64,000 bases of DNA from positions 41,133-105,132 of the forward strand of contig NZ_JAAFKG010000019.1 in the NCBI RefSeq assembly GCF_013299185.1, given 5' to 3'. Of this stretch, positions 25,662 to 35,551 are shown in pieces. The notes beneath the pieces were generated by a model. It was not told where the DNA came from, did not search any database, and saw only the letters and a program-made list of their open reading frames with translations. The position numbers and the translations under genes are program-made. The stretch comes from Microcoleus sp. bin48.metabat.b7b8b9.023 (GTDB lineage: Bacteria > Cyanobacteriota > Cyanobacteriia > Cyanobacteriales > Microcoleaceae). How positions within the stretch are numbered: the stretch's first letter is position 1; every line of letters starts with the position of its first letter.

Positions 25662-25944
25662 CAGTCAATTTTAGATTCTAATTTGAAATTGCCTTCATGT
25701 TGCTGTAGTAACTCAAAAGTCTACTTCTTTAACAGTCCCACTACTTTAATTATAGTCTAAGATCGTCAAATAATACCAAGCATCAAAAATTGTTGCTACG
25801 TTTAATAACCGTAGCAACAATTAGCTGTTATTGCCTGAACTCCCCGCCGGACACGGCAGCGCCGTTTCCCGACAGGTGAGATTCTTTAATTAACGAAGAA
25901 TGGCGGTTGAAAAACCCGGTTGATGCGTCCAGGAATGTCAGCAA
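25662..25944. other. Gap without gene
   Basis: Contains a short inverted pair (TTGTTGCTACG ... CGTAGCAACAA, about 25790-25820), probably a stem-loop, and a GC-rich CTCCCCGCCGGACACGGC segment. A GAAAAACCCGGTTG fragment lies near 25907 and resembles the AACCGGGTTTTT repeat seen at 51.3 and 55.9 kb. No open frame looks coding. Confidence 0.6.
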
Positions 25945-27078
25945 TTAGGCATGAACCATTAGATATTGACCGTTGCCGTTATATTCACCATCGCAACTGG
26001 CGAAATTAGCAACAAACCAAATCAAGTAAAACCGCCAGATTCTGCGGAATTTGGCATAGTCGATGCCGTAGTCTAAATCTTTGACTATCGGCTGAGAGTC
26101 ATCAAAGTTTTTCAGCCAGTTAGCAAAGGTTGTAGAGTAATTGTAACCGTTGAGATACCATTGTTTGATGGTTTTGAGGTCTTTGTTGTGGCTGGGAACG
26201 GCATCGTATTTCCAGTAACGGCCGTGGGGGAAAATGTATTTGTGGGTGAAAACGCTGGAGATGTTGTTAGGAGTACGAACGGTGATGATGTGAATGAATG
26301 CGCGGCCGTTATCTTTGAGGAAAGAGGCGAGCTTTTGGAAAGCTTTGGTTAAATTACCGACATGACAAAAAACTCCGATCGAGAGAATTTTGTCAAATTT
26401 GGTATCGAATTGGGCGTCGTTCAAATCGCCTTCAAATAGAGTGAATCGACCTGAACTAAGGTAGCTGTCGGGATCTTGCATCCTGTGACGCATATATTCG
26501 CATTGATGGTGGCTGAGATTAATGCCAGTAAACTGGACATTGGGGAATTTGGAAAGAATGTAATTGGGAACGCAGCCCCAACCGCAGCCAAAGTCTAAAA
26601 TGCGATCGCCATCCTGAATCTCTAGTTTCTCAATTACATCATCAATCATCTGAATTTGGGATTGTTCGAGGTTGGCTGCTCCTTTTTCCCACAATCCCAT
26701 GCTGTATTTCGGATAAATCAGTTTGCTCTCGCCTAACATGGGATTCAGCATAGCTTGAGGCAAGTCGTACTGAATTTTCATTAAATCTCGCGGGCTTTCG
26801 GCTGTATGCTCTGTTTCTTTGAGTACCCATTCGTAGGGTGCGAGCAGAGAGGGAAAATACTTAAAAAAGACGGGCATACAGGTATCAAAAAGACTTCGCA
26901 ATACAGAATCCGGTACTTCTAAGCCGTTGATATAAGACTCTGCTACTGCCATTTGCACCGCGTTAACTGCACTGACTGCGACGCGGGTTGCTCGATAGGC
27001 GATCGGGCTTTTGAGATGGATATTTCCCACCAGCGGGATGTGCTGTTCGATGTTTTGTAGGGCTGTTGATGAACTCAT
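25945..27078 (-). CDS. Cfa-like SAM-dependent methyltransferase
   Basis: 377 residues. A class I methyltransferase domain starts near residue 115 in the style of cyclopropane-fatty-acyl-phospholipid synthase: IQYDLPQAMLNPMLGESK, then the SAM-binding loop ILDFGCGWGCVPNYI, GINLSHHQCEYM and a C-terminal FRRIWRFYLIWFVANFA. The N-terminal extension is helical. Relatives include Cfa-type lipid and small-amine methyltransferases, so the acceptor is uncertain. The gene is monocistronic. Confidence 0.83.
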   Translation of the reverse strand: MSSSTALQNIEQHIPLVGNIHLKSPIAYRATRVAVSAVNAVQMAVAESYINGLEVPDSVLRSLFDTCMPVFFKYFPSLLAPYEWVLKETEHTAESPRDLMKIQYDLPQAMLNPMLGESKLIYPKYSMGLWEKGAANLEQSQIQMIDDVIEKLEIQDGDRILDFGCGWGCVPNYILSKFPNVQFTGINLSHHQCEYMRHRMQDPDSYLSSGRFTLFEGDLNDAQFDTKFDKILSIGVFCHVGNLTKAFQKLASFLKDNGRAFIHIITVRTPNNISSVFTHKYIFPHGRYWKYDAVPSHNKDLKTIKQWYLNGYNYSTTFANWLKNFDDSQPIVKDLDYGIDYAKFRRIWRFYLIWFVANFASCDGEYNGNGQYLMVHA

Positions 27079-27553
27079 GGTTATACGGGTTTTAAAGATG
27101 CTGCTATTCTATCTCAAGCAAATTTGCTGGCGGTTAGAGAACCCAACAGCTAAAACTATTGCCAAGTATGGTTTGCATAGCAAAAATCTACAAACCTATC
27201 AAAATATCGGGGGGGTGAAGGAGATTCGATAACGGATTTAAAGGGTTTTGAGCTATCATAAATTTATTAAGAATTATGTCAGTTAATTTAAAATTTTAGA
27301 TGGGAGATTTGAGACTAATTCCACAGACTTTAATGAAGCTTGAATTGAGGTGTTTTGAGGGTGCGATCGCCGATTTAAAGCTGAGTTTGTTTGGCGGTTG
27401 AGTGGACGGCACGAGAAGCTAATGCCGATCGCCATTTATACTGAAGGAATCAGGCAATGCAGAAAAAATGTCGAAAAACCGGGTTTGCATAGAGAGTCGT
27501 TGCAATAACAGATGTCCGCTTCATGCCTCGCTACTTAGTTAGAAACGCCACAT
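27079..27553. other. Gap without gene
   Basis: A 475-bp AT-rich divergent region between the methyltransferase and the cyclase. It must hold both promoters. I see no repeat element and no convincing small frame. Confidence 0.6.
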
Positions 27554-28597
27554 ATGCCACAGATTCACTATCTGCCGGACGATCGCGCGATCGAGATAGA
27601 CGACGACGATATAATTCTGGAAGCTTCCCTGCGTGCAGGTATTCCCCACACCCACGCCTGTGGTGGTAGTGCGCGGTGTTCGACTTGTCGCGTCTTGATA
27701 GTCGAAGGTTTGGAATTTTGCTCGCCCCGCAATTCCGCGGAAGATGAGCTCGCGAACAAACTGCGCCTAGATCCCGAAATTAGGCTGGCGTGTCAGACAC
27801 AGGTTGCGGGCGGGAAGGTGATTTTGCGCCGTCTGGCGATCGATTCTGAAGACTTAGAAACCTTTAACGACGAAATCGCCGGAAACTTCATTTCTGCACC
27901 TGTGGGCCAAGAAAAAAAAATAGCAATTTTGTTTGCCGATATTCGAGGGTTTACCGCCTTTGCAGAATCGCTGTTACCCTATGATGTAATTTATATTTTA
28001 AATCGCTATTTCCAAAAAATGGGTTATGCGATCAACCGCAACGGCGGGATGATTAATAATTATATGGGCGACGGTTTTATGGCGCTGTTTGGGTTAGAAA
28101 ACTCAGAGAAGGCAGCGGAACAAGCGGTGAGGGCTGGGGTGGAGATGCTGGAGGAATTGGACAAACTAAATCCTTATTTTGAGACTTTATACCATCACCG
28201 GTTGCGGATTGGGATTGGGATTCACTGCGGTTTGGCGGTTGTGGGGAATCTGGGGGCCCAGAAAAATCAGACGGTAACGGCGATCGGGGATGCGGTAAAT
28301 TTTGCCAGCCGGATTGAAGCTGCAAACAAGCAAGTAGGAACAAGTTTGCTGATTTCTGAGGAAACTTATGAGGAAGTGAAGGATTTGGCGATCGTCAATC
28401 AATGCGTATCAGTTAAAATTCCCGGAAAGAGCGGCGAATATCCGCTTTACGAAGTTGTCGGAATGCCGCCGCTACCAGTAGAAATTGAGGAGATTTCCCA
28501 GGTTAAGAAAAGTTCAGTTTTGCAGCGCATTTTCAAGAGTTTAATGGGTTTATTGGCTGCGGTACGGAATTGGGCTCGGAAAATATTTAGATTGTGA
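27554..28597 (+). CDS. Ferredoxin-domain nucleotidyl cyclase (class III)
   Basis: 347 residues. Residues 1-95 are a plant-type 2Fe-2S domain with all four ligands (C37, C42, C45, C80). After a short linker, residues 120-310 form a class III adenylate/guanylate cyclase catalytic domain: metal-binding D129 in FADIRGFT and D173 in YMGDGFMALFG, then GIGIHCGLAVVGNLG and TAIGDAVNFASRIE. The C-terminus is basic with a hydrophobic patch (LLAAVRNWARKIFRL) and may touch the membrane. The fusion suggests cyclic-nucleotide synthesis controlled by redox state or by an electron carrier. ATP or GTP preference was not determined. Confidence 0.88.
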   Translation: MPQIHYLPDDRAIEIDDDDIILEASLRAGIPHTHACGGSARCSTCRVLIVEGLEFCSPRNSAEDELANKLRLDPEIRLACQTQVAGGKVILRRLAIDSEDLETFNDEIAGNFISAPVGQEKKIAILFADIRGFTAFAESLLPYDVIYILNRYFQKMGYAINRNGGMINNYMGDGFMALFGLENSEKAAEQAVRAGVEMLEELDKLNPYFETLYHHRLRIGIGIHCGLAVVGNLGAQKNQTVTAIGDAVNFASRIEAANKQVGTSLLISEETYEEVKDLAIVNQCVSVKIPGKSGEYPLYEVVGMPPLPVEIEEISQVKKSSVLQRIFKSLMGLLAAVRNWARKIFRL

Positions 28598-28617
28598 AAC
28601 TTAGATTGCGATCGGCA

Positions 28618-28862
28618 TATAGCGGTTCTTAAAAAAGTGAGGTACGTTGTGAGGTACGTTGTTGGGCTTCAGCCCTCTGAGTTTAAGGGTTATATAAGCT
28701 GTCAATTATACCTCATCTTTTTGAGAAATGCTATACATCGGTAATCCTTTACCTACCTGTTATTGTGTTGTAAAAAAATGGTTTGTAAAAAAATTAGATG
28801 CTCCCGGAGCGCTGAAGCGCAACTACGTACCTTTCGGAGCGCTTTCATCGCAACTACGTACC
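28618..28862. repeat. Family B element and family C hairpins
   Basis: Family B at 28618-28735 with an internal duplication of GAGGTACGTTGT. Two family C half units (AGCGCTGAAGCGCAACTACG and GAGCGCTTTCATCGCAACTA) lie at about 28804-28862. No gene between 28598 and 28943. Confidence 0.75.
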
Positions 28863-28943
28863 TGGAAGGTTTACTGATAACCAGCTTACAGGTATTTGAG
28901 ATAAAATCATAACCGCAGATATCTGCGGTTATAAAATCAAATC

Positions 28944-29783
<840 letters not shown>

Positions 29784-29869
29784 TTACTCAGTTCAGTTTT
29801 GAGTATTAGTGTCAACCAACACGTCAAATCTAGTGCCGGTCTACTGTCTGACGATTAAGGCCTAGATCC

Positions 29870-29965
29870 CCCTAGCCGAGGGCGGGCACGGGGGCACCGC
29901 CCCTACAGAAGAGGGGAACCGGAGGTGCTCAAAGTCCCCCTTCTTAAGGGGGATTTAGGGGGATC
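29870..29965. repeat. GC-rich inverted repeats in the fabG-trxA gap
   Basis: GGGCGGGCACGGGGGCACCGCCC forms one stem, and a CCCCCTTCTTAAGGGGG palindrome sits within a TCCCCCTA...TTAGGGGGAT pair. The 29748-30090 gap has no gene; the trxA promoter must lie downstream of these repeats. Confidence 0.65.
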
Positions 29966-30090
29966 GAGACTCGATTAAAAGCGAGATTTCTCAAGGTTTT
30001 TAGTCTTAATTTGACACTAATTGAGTTGTCGCAATTCCCTACTCGTTAACCCTTCGGGTATAATGGGCGTCCCTTTACCACATTTTTAAG

Positions 30091-30408
30091 ATGGCAGTTC
30101 AAAAACAGTTCAACAGTTTTGAAGAGTTACTATCAAGCTCCGACTTGCCTGTACTGGTAGATTTTTATGCTACTTGGTGCGGGCCTTGTCAGATGATGGT
30201 GCCGATTTTGGAGCAGGTGAGCGGTCAGACCAAAGATAAGCTCATGGTTGTTAAGATTGATACGGATAAGTACGAGCAGTTGGCGTCGCAGTTTCACATT
30301 TATGCTTTGCCGACTTTGGTGCTGTTCAAAAATGGTGTTGAGGTCGATCGCATTGAGGGAGTATTGCAGCCGGCGCAGTTGATCGATCGACTGCAACCTC
30401 ATTTGTAG
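30091..30408 (+). CDS. trxA: Thioredoxin
   Basis: 105 residues, the usual length. It reduces protein disulfides in the cytoplasm. The active site is WCGPC (about residues 29-33) after VDFYAT, and the cis-Pro loop is YALPTLVLFKNG. A family D repeat begins right at its stop codon. Confidence 0.94.
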   Translation: MAVQKQFNSFEELLSSSDLPVLVDFYATWCGPCQMMVPILEQVSGQTKDKLMVVKIDTDKYEQLASQFHIYALPTLVLFKNGVEVDRIEGVLQPAQLIDRLQPHL

Positions 30409-30532
30409 GTTGGTAGTCAGGACTTCACTTTTATCTGAAAGGACTAAAGTCCTTACTACCAACGAGGAAGTTAGGTTCGTAGTAAGGACTTTAGTCCTCT
30501 TTTGGAAGGACTAAAGTCCTCACTACAAACCA
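30404..30532. repeat. Two family D hairpins
   Basis: Inverted GTAGTNAGGACTTNAGTCCT pairs at about 30404-30460 and 30472-30532, filling the gap between trxA and the next gene. They could act as transcription terminators as well as mobile repeats. Confidence 0.75.
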
Positions 30533-30550
30533 ATTTTGCATTTTTGTCTT

Positions 30551-31150
30551 ATGAAAACTCCCAGTCACGCGATTATCAATCTAGCTATTCTGGGTAAACC
30601 GCAACAGCCGGAATTTAATCTGATTATTGCGATCGGCGGAATCTTACCCGATATCCCGATATTTTTATTTTACTTTTGGGCGAAGTACATTGCTCGCTTG
30701 CCGGAAGCCAAAATCTGGTCGGAAGCATACTATGAGCCTTTAAACCAAAATATTGTTGCTTTGTTTCATTCAATTCCCCTGGCGGTTATTGGTTGGTTAA
30801 TTGCTTATTACTTGGGCTGGCAAAATCTGCAATTTCTGTTTTTGAGTATGATTTTGCACTCTTTGGGGGATTTGCCTGTACATAATGATGATGCTCACAG
30901 GCACTTTTTTCCGTTCAGCAATTACCGTTTTATCAGCCCGATTTCTTATTGGGATCCAAATCACTACGGCTCAATTGTTTCTTTTATTGAAATGTTGTTA
31001 GTGCTGCTGTCAACTTACCGCGTTTTTGGTTTTGTTCACTCTTCTATTGGTAAAGGATTGTTGATTTTGGTGAATAGTTTTTATTTAATCGGCTCTGTCT
31101 CTTTTTATGTTCGTTCTCTAATATCATCTGCTGTCGAGCGACAGCGATAA
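30551..31150 (+). CDS. YdjM/DUF457-like membrane metal-dependent hydrolase
   Basis: 199 residues from ATG 30551. It has four or five hydrophobic spans and a conserved pattern of His and Asp residues: TPSHAIINLAILG, GGILPDIPIFL, FHSIPLAVIGW, ILHSLGDLPVHNDDAHRHFF and SYWDPNHYGS. This arrangement resembles small membrane hydrolases of the YdjM/DUF457 type. The substrate is unknown. It is flanked on both sides by family D repeats. Confidence 0.6.
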   Translation: MKTPSHAIINLAILGKPQQPEFNLIIAIGGILPDIPIFLFYFWAKYIARLPEAKIWSEAYYEPLNQNIVALFHSIPLAVIGWLIAYYLGWQNLQFLFLSMILHSLGDLPVHNDDAHRHFFPFSNYRFISPISYWDPNHYGSIVSFIEMLLVLLSTYRVFGFVHSSIGKGLLILVNSFYLIGSVSFYVRSLISSAVERQR

Positions 31151-31151
31151 A

Positions 31152-31395
31152 ATTGGTTTGTAGTGAGGACTTTAGTCCTCTTTCGTGTTCTGAAGAAGGA
31201 CTAAAGTCTTTACTGCAAACTTAATATAATTTCTATATCTTAATTATTCTGCTGCAATTACTTACTATCTTACCCAACTTCTGTAAGGTGCGTCAGCCAA
31301 TATCTGATTGCTTGTGAATTGAATTATCCTAAGTGACGCACCCTACAAATTACTACAAACTTTGAAGAAGGACTAAAGTCCTTACTACGAACCTT
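31152..31395. repeat. Family D, family A and family D repeats
   Basis: Family D at about 31152-31221, family A at 31283-31346, then a family D half copy at about 31366-31393 that ends 9 bp before the prmA stop. Confidence 0.75.
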
Positions 31396-31403
31396 CCCAA
31401 TTA

Positions 31404-32294
31404 TTAACTGCGCCGAATGTTAAAACAGCACCAATCTTCGCGCTTCCACAGAGTAGCGACAATCCAACCGTGTTGTTCGAGAGTGTCTGCAATTGGTTTG
31501 GCTTGTTCGAGTAAAATGCCGCTGAGAACTGCCCAAGTGCTCGGCTTGCTAATTGCAGTGAACTGCGGGATTAAATCAATGATTACTTCTGCTAAAATGT
31601 TGCACATCAAACCGTCGATCGGGCTGCCCGTCATTTCGATCAGCCGATCGACACTTCCGAGTTCTGCCACCAACTGCTGCGGGTTAATGCGGTTGAGTTG
31701 TCGGTTGCTGATGGTCGATCGCACTGCCAAAGGATCTGTATCCAAAGCATAAACTTTCGTGGCGCCCAACAACACCGCGCCGATCGACAAAATACCCGAT
31801 CCGCAGCCGATATCAGCAACTACACATTCTTTGTCGTCAAAACCGAGGCGCATTTCCAGCGACTCCAGACAGAGTTGAGTCGTAGCGTGAGCACCCGTAC
31901 CGAAAGCCACACCGGGATCTAAACGCAAGATTACCCGATCGGTATCAGTCGGTGGGGGCAGCCAAGCCGGATTAATTAAAAAGCGATCGCCCACTTCTTG
32001 AGGCTGCCACTGCTGCTTCCAAGTGCTCCCCCAGTCTTCATCCTCTATCAAATCCCACTGCATCGCAGGTAAGGGCAAACCCGCACACAAAGCATCTTGG
32101 CGCAGCCACAAAGACAGGGCGGCTAAATCCAACAATCCCGCTTGTTCCTCGGGCAAATAAGCCGACATCAGGCAGGAATTGCTTTTAATCTGAGTGGCAG
32201 TTCCCCGACAGTTAAACCGTTCCAGCCGCCAAAAGATGATATCTTCCAGCGCCGGATCGCAAAGAATTCTAATTTCCCACCAGCTATGTGCCAT
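31404..32294 (-). CDS. prmA: Ribosomal protein L11 methyltransferase
   Basis: 296 residues. It trimethylates lysines and the N-terminus of ribosomal protein L11. The N-terminal substrate-recognition domain is followed by [20 protein letters not shown], the SAM-binding [16 protein letters not shown] and the [12 protein letters not shown] motif. Length is normal. It lies downstream of serA on the same strand, separated by 400 bp of AT-rich tandem repeats. Confidence 0.95.
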   Translation of the reverse strand: MAHSWWEIRILCDPALEDIIFWRLERFNCRGTATQIKSNSCLMSAYLPEEQAGLLDLAALSLWLRQDALCAGLPLPAMQWDLIEDEDWGSTWKQQWQPQEVGDRFLINPAWLPPPTDTDRVILRLDPGVAFGTGAHATTQLCLESLEMRLGFDDKECVVADIGCGSGILSIGAVLLGATKVYALDTDPLAVRSTISNRQLNRINPQQLVAELGSVDRLIEMTGSPIDGLMCNILAEVIIDLIPQFTAISKPSTWAVLSGILLEQAKPIADTLEQHGWIVATLWKREDWCCFNIRRS

Positions 32295-32299
32295 GACTA

Positions 32300-32703
32300 T
32301 TTTAGATTTTAGATTTTAGATTTTAGATTCGCCCGTCAGGAACTGGATACTGGGAACTGAAGAGTGAGAAATGACGATTGACTAATAGAAAAATTCCAGC
32401 TTTTTTGCCAATTAACTTTGCCAATTAACAATGACCAATCACTTATTACCAATTATCAGTCCTTGCATCCAAAATCTAAACCCCCAAATCCTTTAAAGAG
32501 TTAGCGTCTAACGATTTTAGATTTTAGAGTTTAGAGTTTAGATTTGGAAACCTAAAATCTAAACTCTTTTAAATAGTTACCGTTTAACGATTTTAGATTT
32601 TAGATTGGGTTAACCTAAAATCTAAAATCCTTTAAATAGTTACCGTTTAATGATTTTAGATTTTAGATTGGGGAACCTAAAAAATCTAAAATCCTTTAAA
32701 GAT
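32300..32703. repeat. GATTTTAGATTTTAGA repeats and tandem copies of the serA 3' end
   Basis: Three to four 63-75-bp units, each with a TAGTTACCGTTTAA-like segment (at 32498, 32573, 32636) followed by ATTTTAGATTTTAGATT. The segment resembles the serA stop region (TTCACCGTGTAA at about 32703). A further GATTTTAGA run lies at 32300-32330. No gene. Confidence 0.7.
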
Positions 32704-34279
32704 TCACCGTGTAAGCATCCCGAATCCCAGGAACTTTCATAATTTCAGCCAATATACCCTCTGGCAGAGGGTCATCAAGGCTCAAAACCATCACTGCATC
32801 GCCTCGCACGATTTTACGGCCTACTTGCATACTGGCAATATTGACATTAAAACTGCCCAATTGGGAACCAATTTTGCCAATAATCCCCGGCATATCGCGG
32901 TGCAAGGTAAACAGCATATGGTGCGTCGGGCAAACGTTGACTGGGAAATCGTCAACGCTGGTAATCCGAATTTCGGTTTCGCCGAGGACTGCACCCGTGA
33001 CTGTGTGTTCGCCGAGAGTTCCCTTTGCCGAGAGGCGCAGAGAGCCTGTGTAGTCGCGGATTGAGGCGTCTCTGGTTTCCACGACGCGAATTCCGCGTTC
33101 TTTGGCTTCAATGCTGGCGTTGACGTAGTTAACGCGCTCTCGCAGGGCTTGGGAGAGCAGGCCTTTGAGAGAGGCGACGACTACGGGCTGGCTTTGGTTG
33201 CTGGCCAATTCGCCTTGGAGTTGGACGTTGAGGTAATCGACTCGGCCTCCGGCTAGCTGGCTGACGAGGTTGCCGAGGGTTTCGGCGAGTTGCAGGTAGG
33301 GTTTGAGTTTTTCGATCGAATCTGGGAAGATTCCTGGTATGTTAACAGCCGATCGCGCCGGCAGTCCCAACAACACATCACGAATTTGTTCGGCAACATC
33401 GATCGCCACATTCACCTGAGCTTCAGCCGTAGAAGCTCCCAAGTGAGGCGTCAGCACGATGTTTTGCCCGACATTCCGCAATGGAGAATCAGCTTCCAGC
33501 GGCTCATGTTCGTAAACATCGATCGCTGCACCGGCGATTTGACCTGATTTGATAGCTTCTGCGAGGGCTGCTTCGTCGATGATGCCACCTCTGGCGCAGT
33601 TAATGATCCTGGCCGTGGGCTTCATCTTCGACAGCACCTCAGCGTTAATTAAGTGCAGAGTTTCCGGCGTTTTGGGGATGTGCAGGGTGATGTAGTCGGA
33701 TTCGCGCATCAACAGTTCGAGCTCTACCAAGCGGCAGCCCAACTGTTCGGCTCTTTCAGTAGAGATGAAGGGATCGTAAGCGAGCAGTTTCATGCCCATT
33801 GCTTTGGCTGCGGTGGCGAGGTGGGAGCCGATTTTGCCCAAACCGACGATACCGAGGGTTTTTTTGTAAACTTCTACGCCGATAAAGCGGTTGCGCTCCC
33901 ATTTACCGCCTTTGACGGAGGCGTTGGCTTCCGGGATGTGGCGGGACATCGATAGCATCATGGCGATCGCGTGTTCGGCTGCTGCGATCGTGTTGCCTTC
34001 GGGGGAGTTGACGACTACAATTCCTTTGCGGGTAGCGGCGGGGACATCGACATTATCTACGCCAACGCCCGCTCTACCGATGATTTTTAGTAGATTTCCG
34101 GCTTCAATGATTTCTTTGGTAACTTGGGTGCCAGAACGGATCATTAAAGCATCGTAATCTGGAATAATTCGCACGAGCTCTTCGGCTGAAAGCCCTGTGT
34201 TCACGTCAACTTGTGCGACTTGGGAGAGGATGTCAATACCGGCTTGGTCGATCGGATCGGATACTAGAACTTTAGGCAT
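32696..34279 (-). CDS. serA: D-3-phosphoglycerate dehydrogenase
   Basis: 527 residues from ATG 34279 (PKVLVSDP). It oxidises 3-phosphoglycerate in the first step of serine synthesis. The Rossmann loop is GLGKIGSHLA (about 147-156), with the catalytic Arg, Glu and His region ending in LTPHLGAST (about 280). A long intervening domain and a C-terminal ACT domain follow (LFTLHRDMPGIIGKIGSQLG, about 455), as in the long type 1 enzyme. The ACT domain suggests serine feedback. Confidence 0.96.
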   Translation of the reverse strand: MPKVLVSDPIDQAGIDILSQVAQVDVNTGLSAEELVRIIPDYDALMIRSGTQVTKEIIEAGNLLKIIGRAGVGVDNVDVPAATRKGIVVVNSPEGNTIAAAEHAIAMMLSMSRHIPEANASVKGGKWERNRFIGVEVYKKTLGIVGLGKIGSHLATAAKAMGMKLLAYDPFISTERAEQLGCRLVELELLMRESDYITLHIPKTPETLHLINAEVLSKMKPTARIINCARGGIIDEAALAEAIKSGQIAGAAIDVYEHEPLEADSPLRNVGQNIVLTPHLGASTAEAQVNVAIDVAEQIRDVLLGLPARSAVNIPGIFPDSIEKLKPYLQLAETLGNLVSQLAGGRVDYLNVQLQGELASNQSQPVVVASLKGLLSQALRERVNYVNASIEAKERGIRVVETRDASIRDYTGSLRLSAKGTLGEHTVTGAVLGETEIRITSVDDFPVNVCPTHHMLFTLHRDMPGIIGKIGSQLGSFNVNIASMQVGRKIVRGDAVMVLSLDDPLPEGILAEIMKVPGIRDAYTVNL

Positions 34280-34566
34280 AGCAAGCAATTGAGTGCAATA
34301 GTAAAAATAGGCCGAGCGTTGGCGAGCTCAAAGTTGAGACTTATGACTTAGAGCAGAATCTAACAGCTCAGCTCAAGCTTGCCTTTGTGCAGTTTGAATT
34401 GTATCCGTATTCGGTCAAGGTCGGTCATTTTTGCTTGAAATATTTTACCTTTACGGGCGATCGTCCTGGGCGATCGTCTTAAAAACGCTCAATTGCTTAG
34501 CTAGCAAGTCTTTTCAGGCTATAATGAATTCCGGATATTGAAGCCTAACTATCAGGAATTATTTTG

Positions 34567-35073
34567 ATGAATTATCTTATCGCCGTACTGCCCGATCGAA
34601 TGCAAGCCGAAGCTGCCTATTGCGCCCTCGAAAAAGAAGGCTTACCCATGAAGCAAGTCAGCATTTTGGGACGGGGCTACAAAACTGCTGATGAATTTGG
34701 CTTAATCGACCCCAACCAGCAAGCAAAGAAACAAGCTAAACTCATGGCTGTTTGGCTGATACCGTTTGGCTTTATTGCCGGCGTTACTTTCAGCTTGATG
34801 ACAGAGTTGAAGACTTTTGCATGGGCGGGCGAAATTGGCGATCACGCGATCGGCGGAGTGCTAGGTGCGATCGCAGCCGGAATGGGCAGCGTTTTTGTCG
34901 GCGGTGCGGGAGGAATGGCCTTTGGTAGCGGCGATGCTTTGCCCTATCGCAACCGTTTGAATGCGGGCAAATTTTTGATTGCAGTTAAAGGTACTGACGA
35001 TTTAACCAATCAAGCTGCTAATATTTTGCAGCAATTTGAACCGGAAAATATGCAAGGTTATATAGAGAGTTAA
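34567..35073 (+). CDS. Membrane protein with Gly-rich hairpin, unknown function
   Basis: 168 residues from ATG 34567. The N-terminal ~50 residues form an alpha/beta segment (NYLIAVLPDRMQAEAAYCAL, MKQVSILGRG) like those of proteins related to general stress protein 17M. Two hydrophobic spans follow (LMAVWLIPFGFIAGVTFSL and GGVLGAIAAGMGSVFVGGAG), then a second alpha/beta piece (KFLIAVKGTDDL). The layout suggests a soluble sensor-like fold split by a membrane hairpin. Function unknown. Confidence 0.7.
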   Translation: MNYLIAVLPDRMQAEAAYCALEKEGLPMKQVSILGRGYKTADEFGLIDPNQQAKKQAKLMAVWLIPFGFIAGVTFSLMTELKTFAWAGEIGDHAIGGVLGAIAAGMGSVFVGGAGGMAFGSGDALPYRNRLNAGKFLIAVKGTDDLTNQAANILQQFEPENMQGYIES

Positions 35074-35163
35074 GTTCCAAAATAGACGTGCAGAATGTGG
35101 CATCTATCAATCAAAGATTGATGCAATTTAAGCGGAGATGTGCGGATATGTCAGATTGTCGCT

Positions 35164-35420
35164 CTTTTCGTAAAAATGAAGTATGTTGTTGGGCTTTAGC
35201 CCTCTAAGGGGCGAAGCATTTCGGCAGTAAATCTCTGATTGTTACTCATAAATTATGTGCCGAAATGCGAGAACCCTTGCCAAAATCAGATGCACTTCAG
35301 GAGATCCGGCTTGTTAGGCGCATACTTTCCTATTTGTCACGGATCTCAGCAGGGCTAAAGCCCAACAACGTACCTTACAGATTTCAGCAGGGCTAAAGCC
35401 CAACAACGTACCTTACAGAT
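35164..35420. repeat. Fragmented family B and CATTTCGGC inverted repeats
   Basis: A family B left half (GTATGTTGTTGGGCTTTAGC), a GAAGCATTTCGGC...GCCGAAATGC pair (about 35213-35270), and two tandem copies of AGCAGGGCTAAAGCCCAACA (about 35348-35420, 47-bp period). No gene between 35074 and 35551. Confidence 0.7.
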
Positions 35421-35551
35421 AGATACCTTTATTTTCTTGAGTACGCTTGGACGGGACATCGTTTGTATAAACCTGGTTTCAGCTGCCGTCTGATGTTTTT
35501 CGGCTAATTCATGATACGATCGTCTCCTAAAGGTTGCGTTTGGTATGACCT

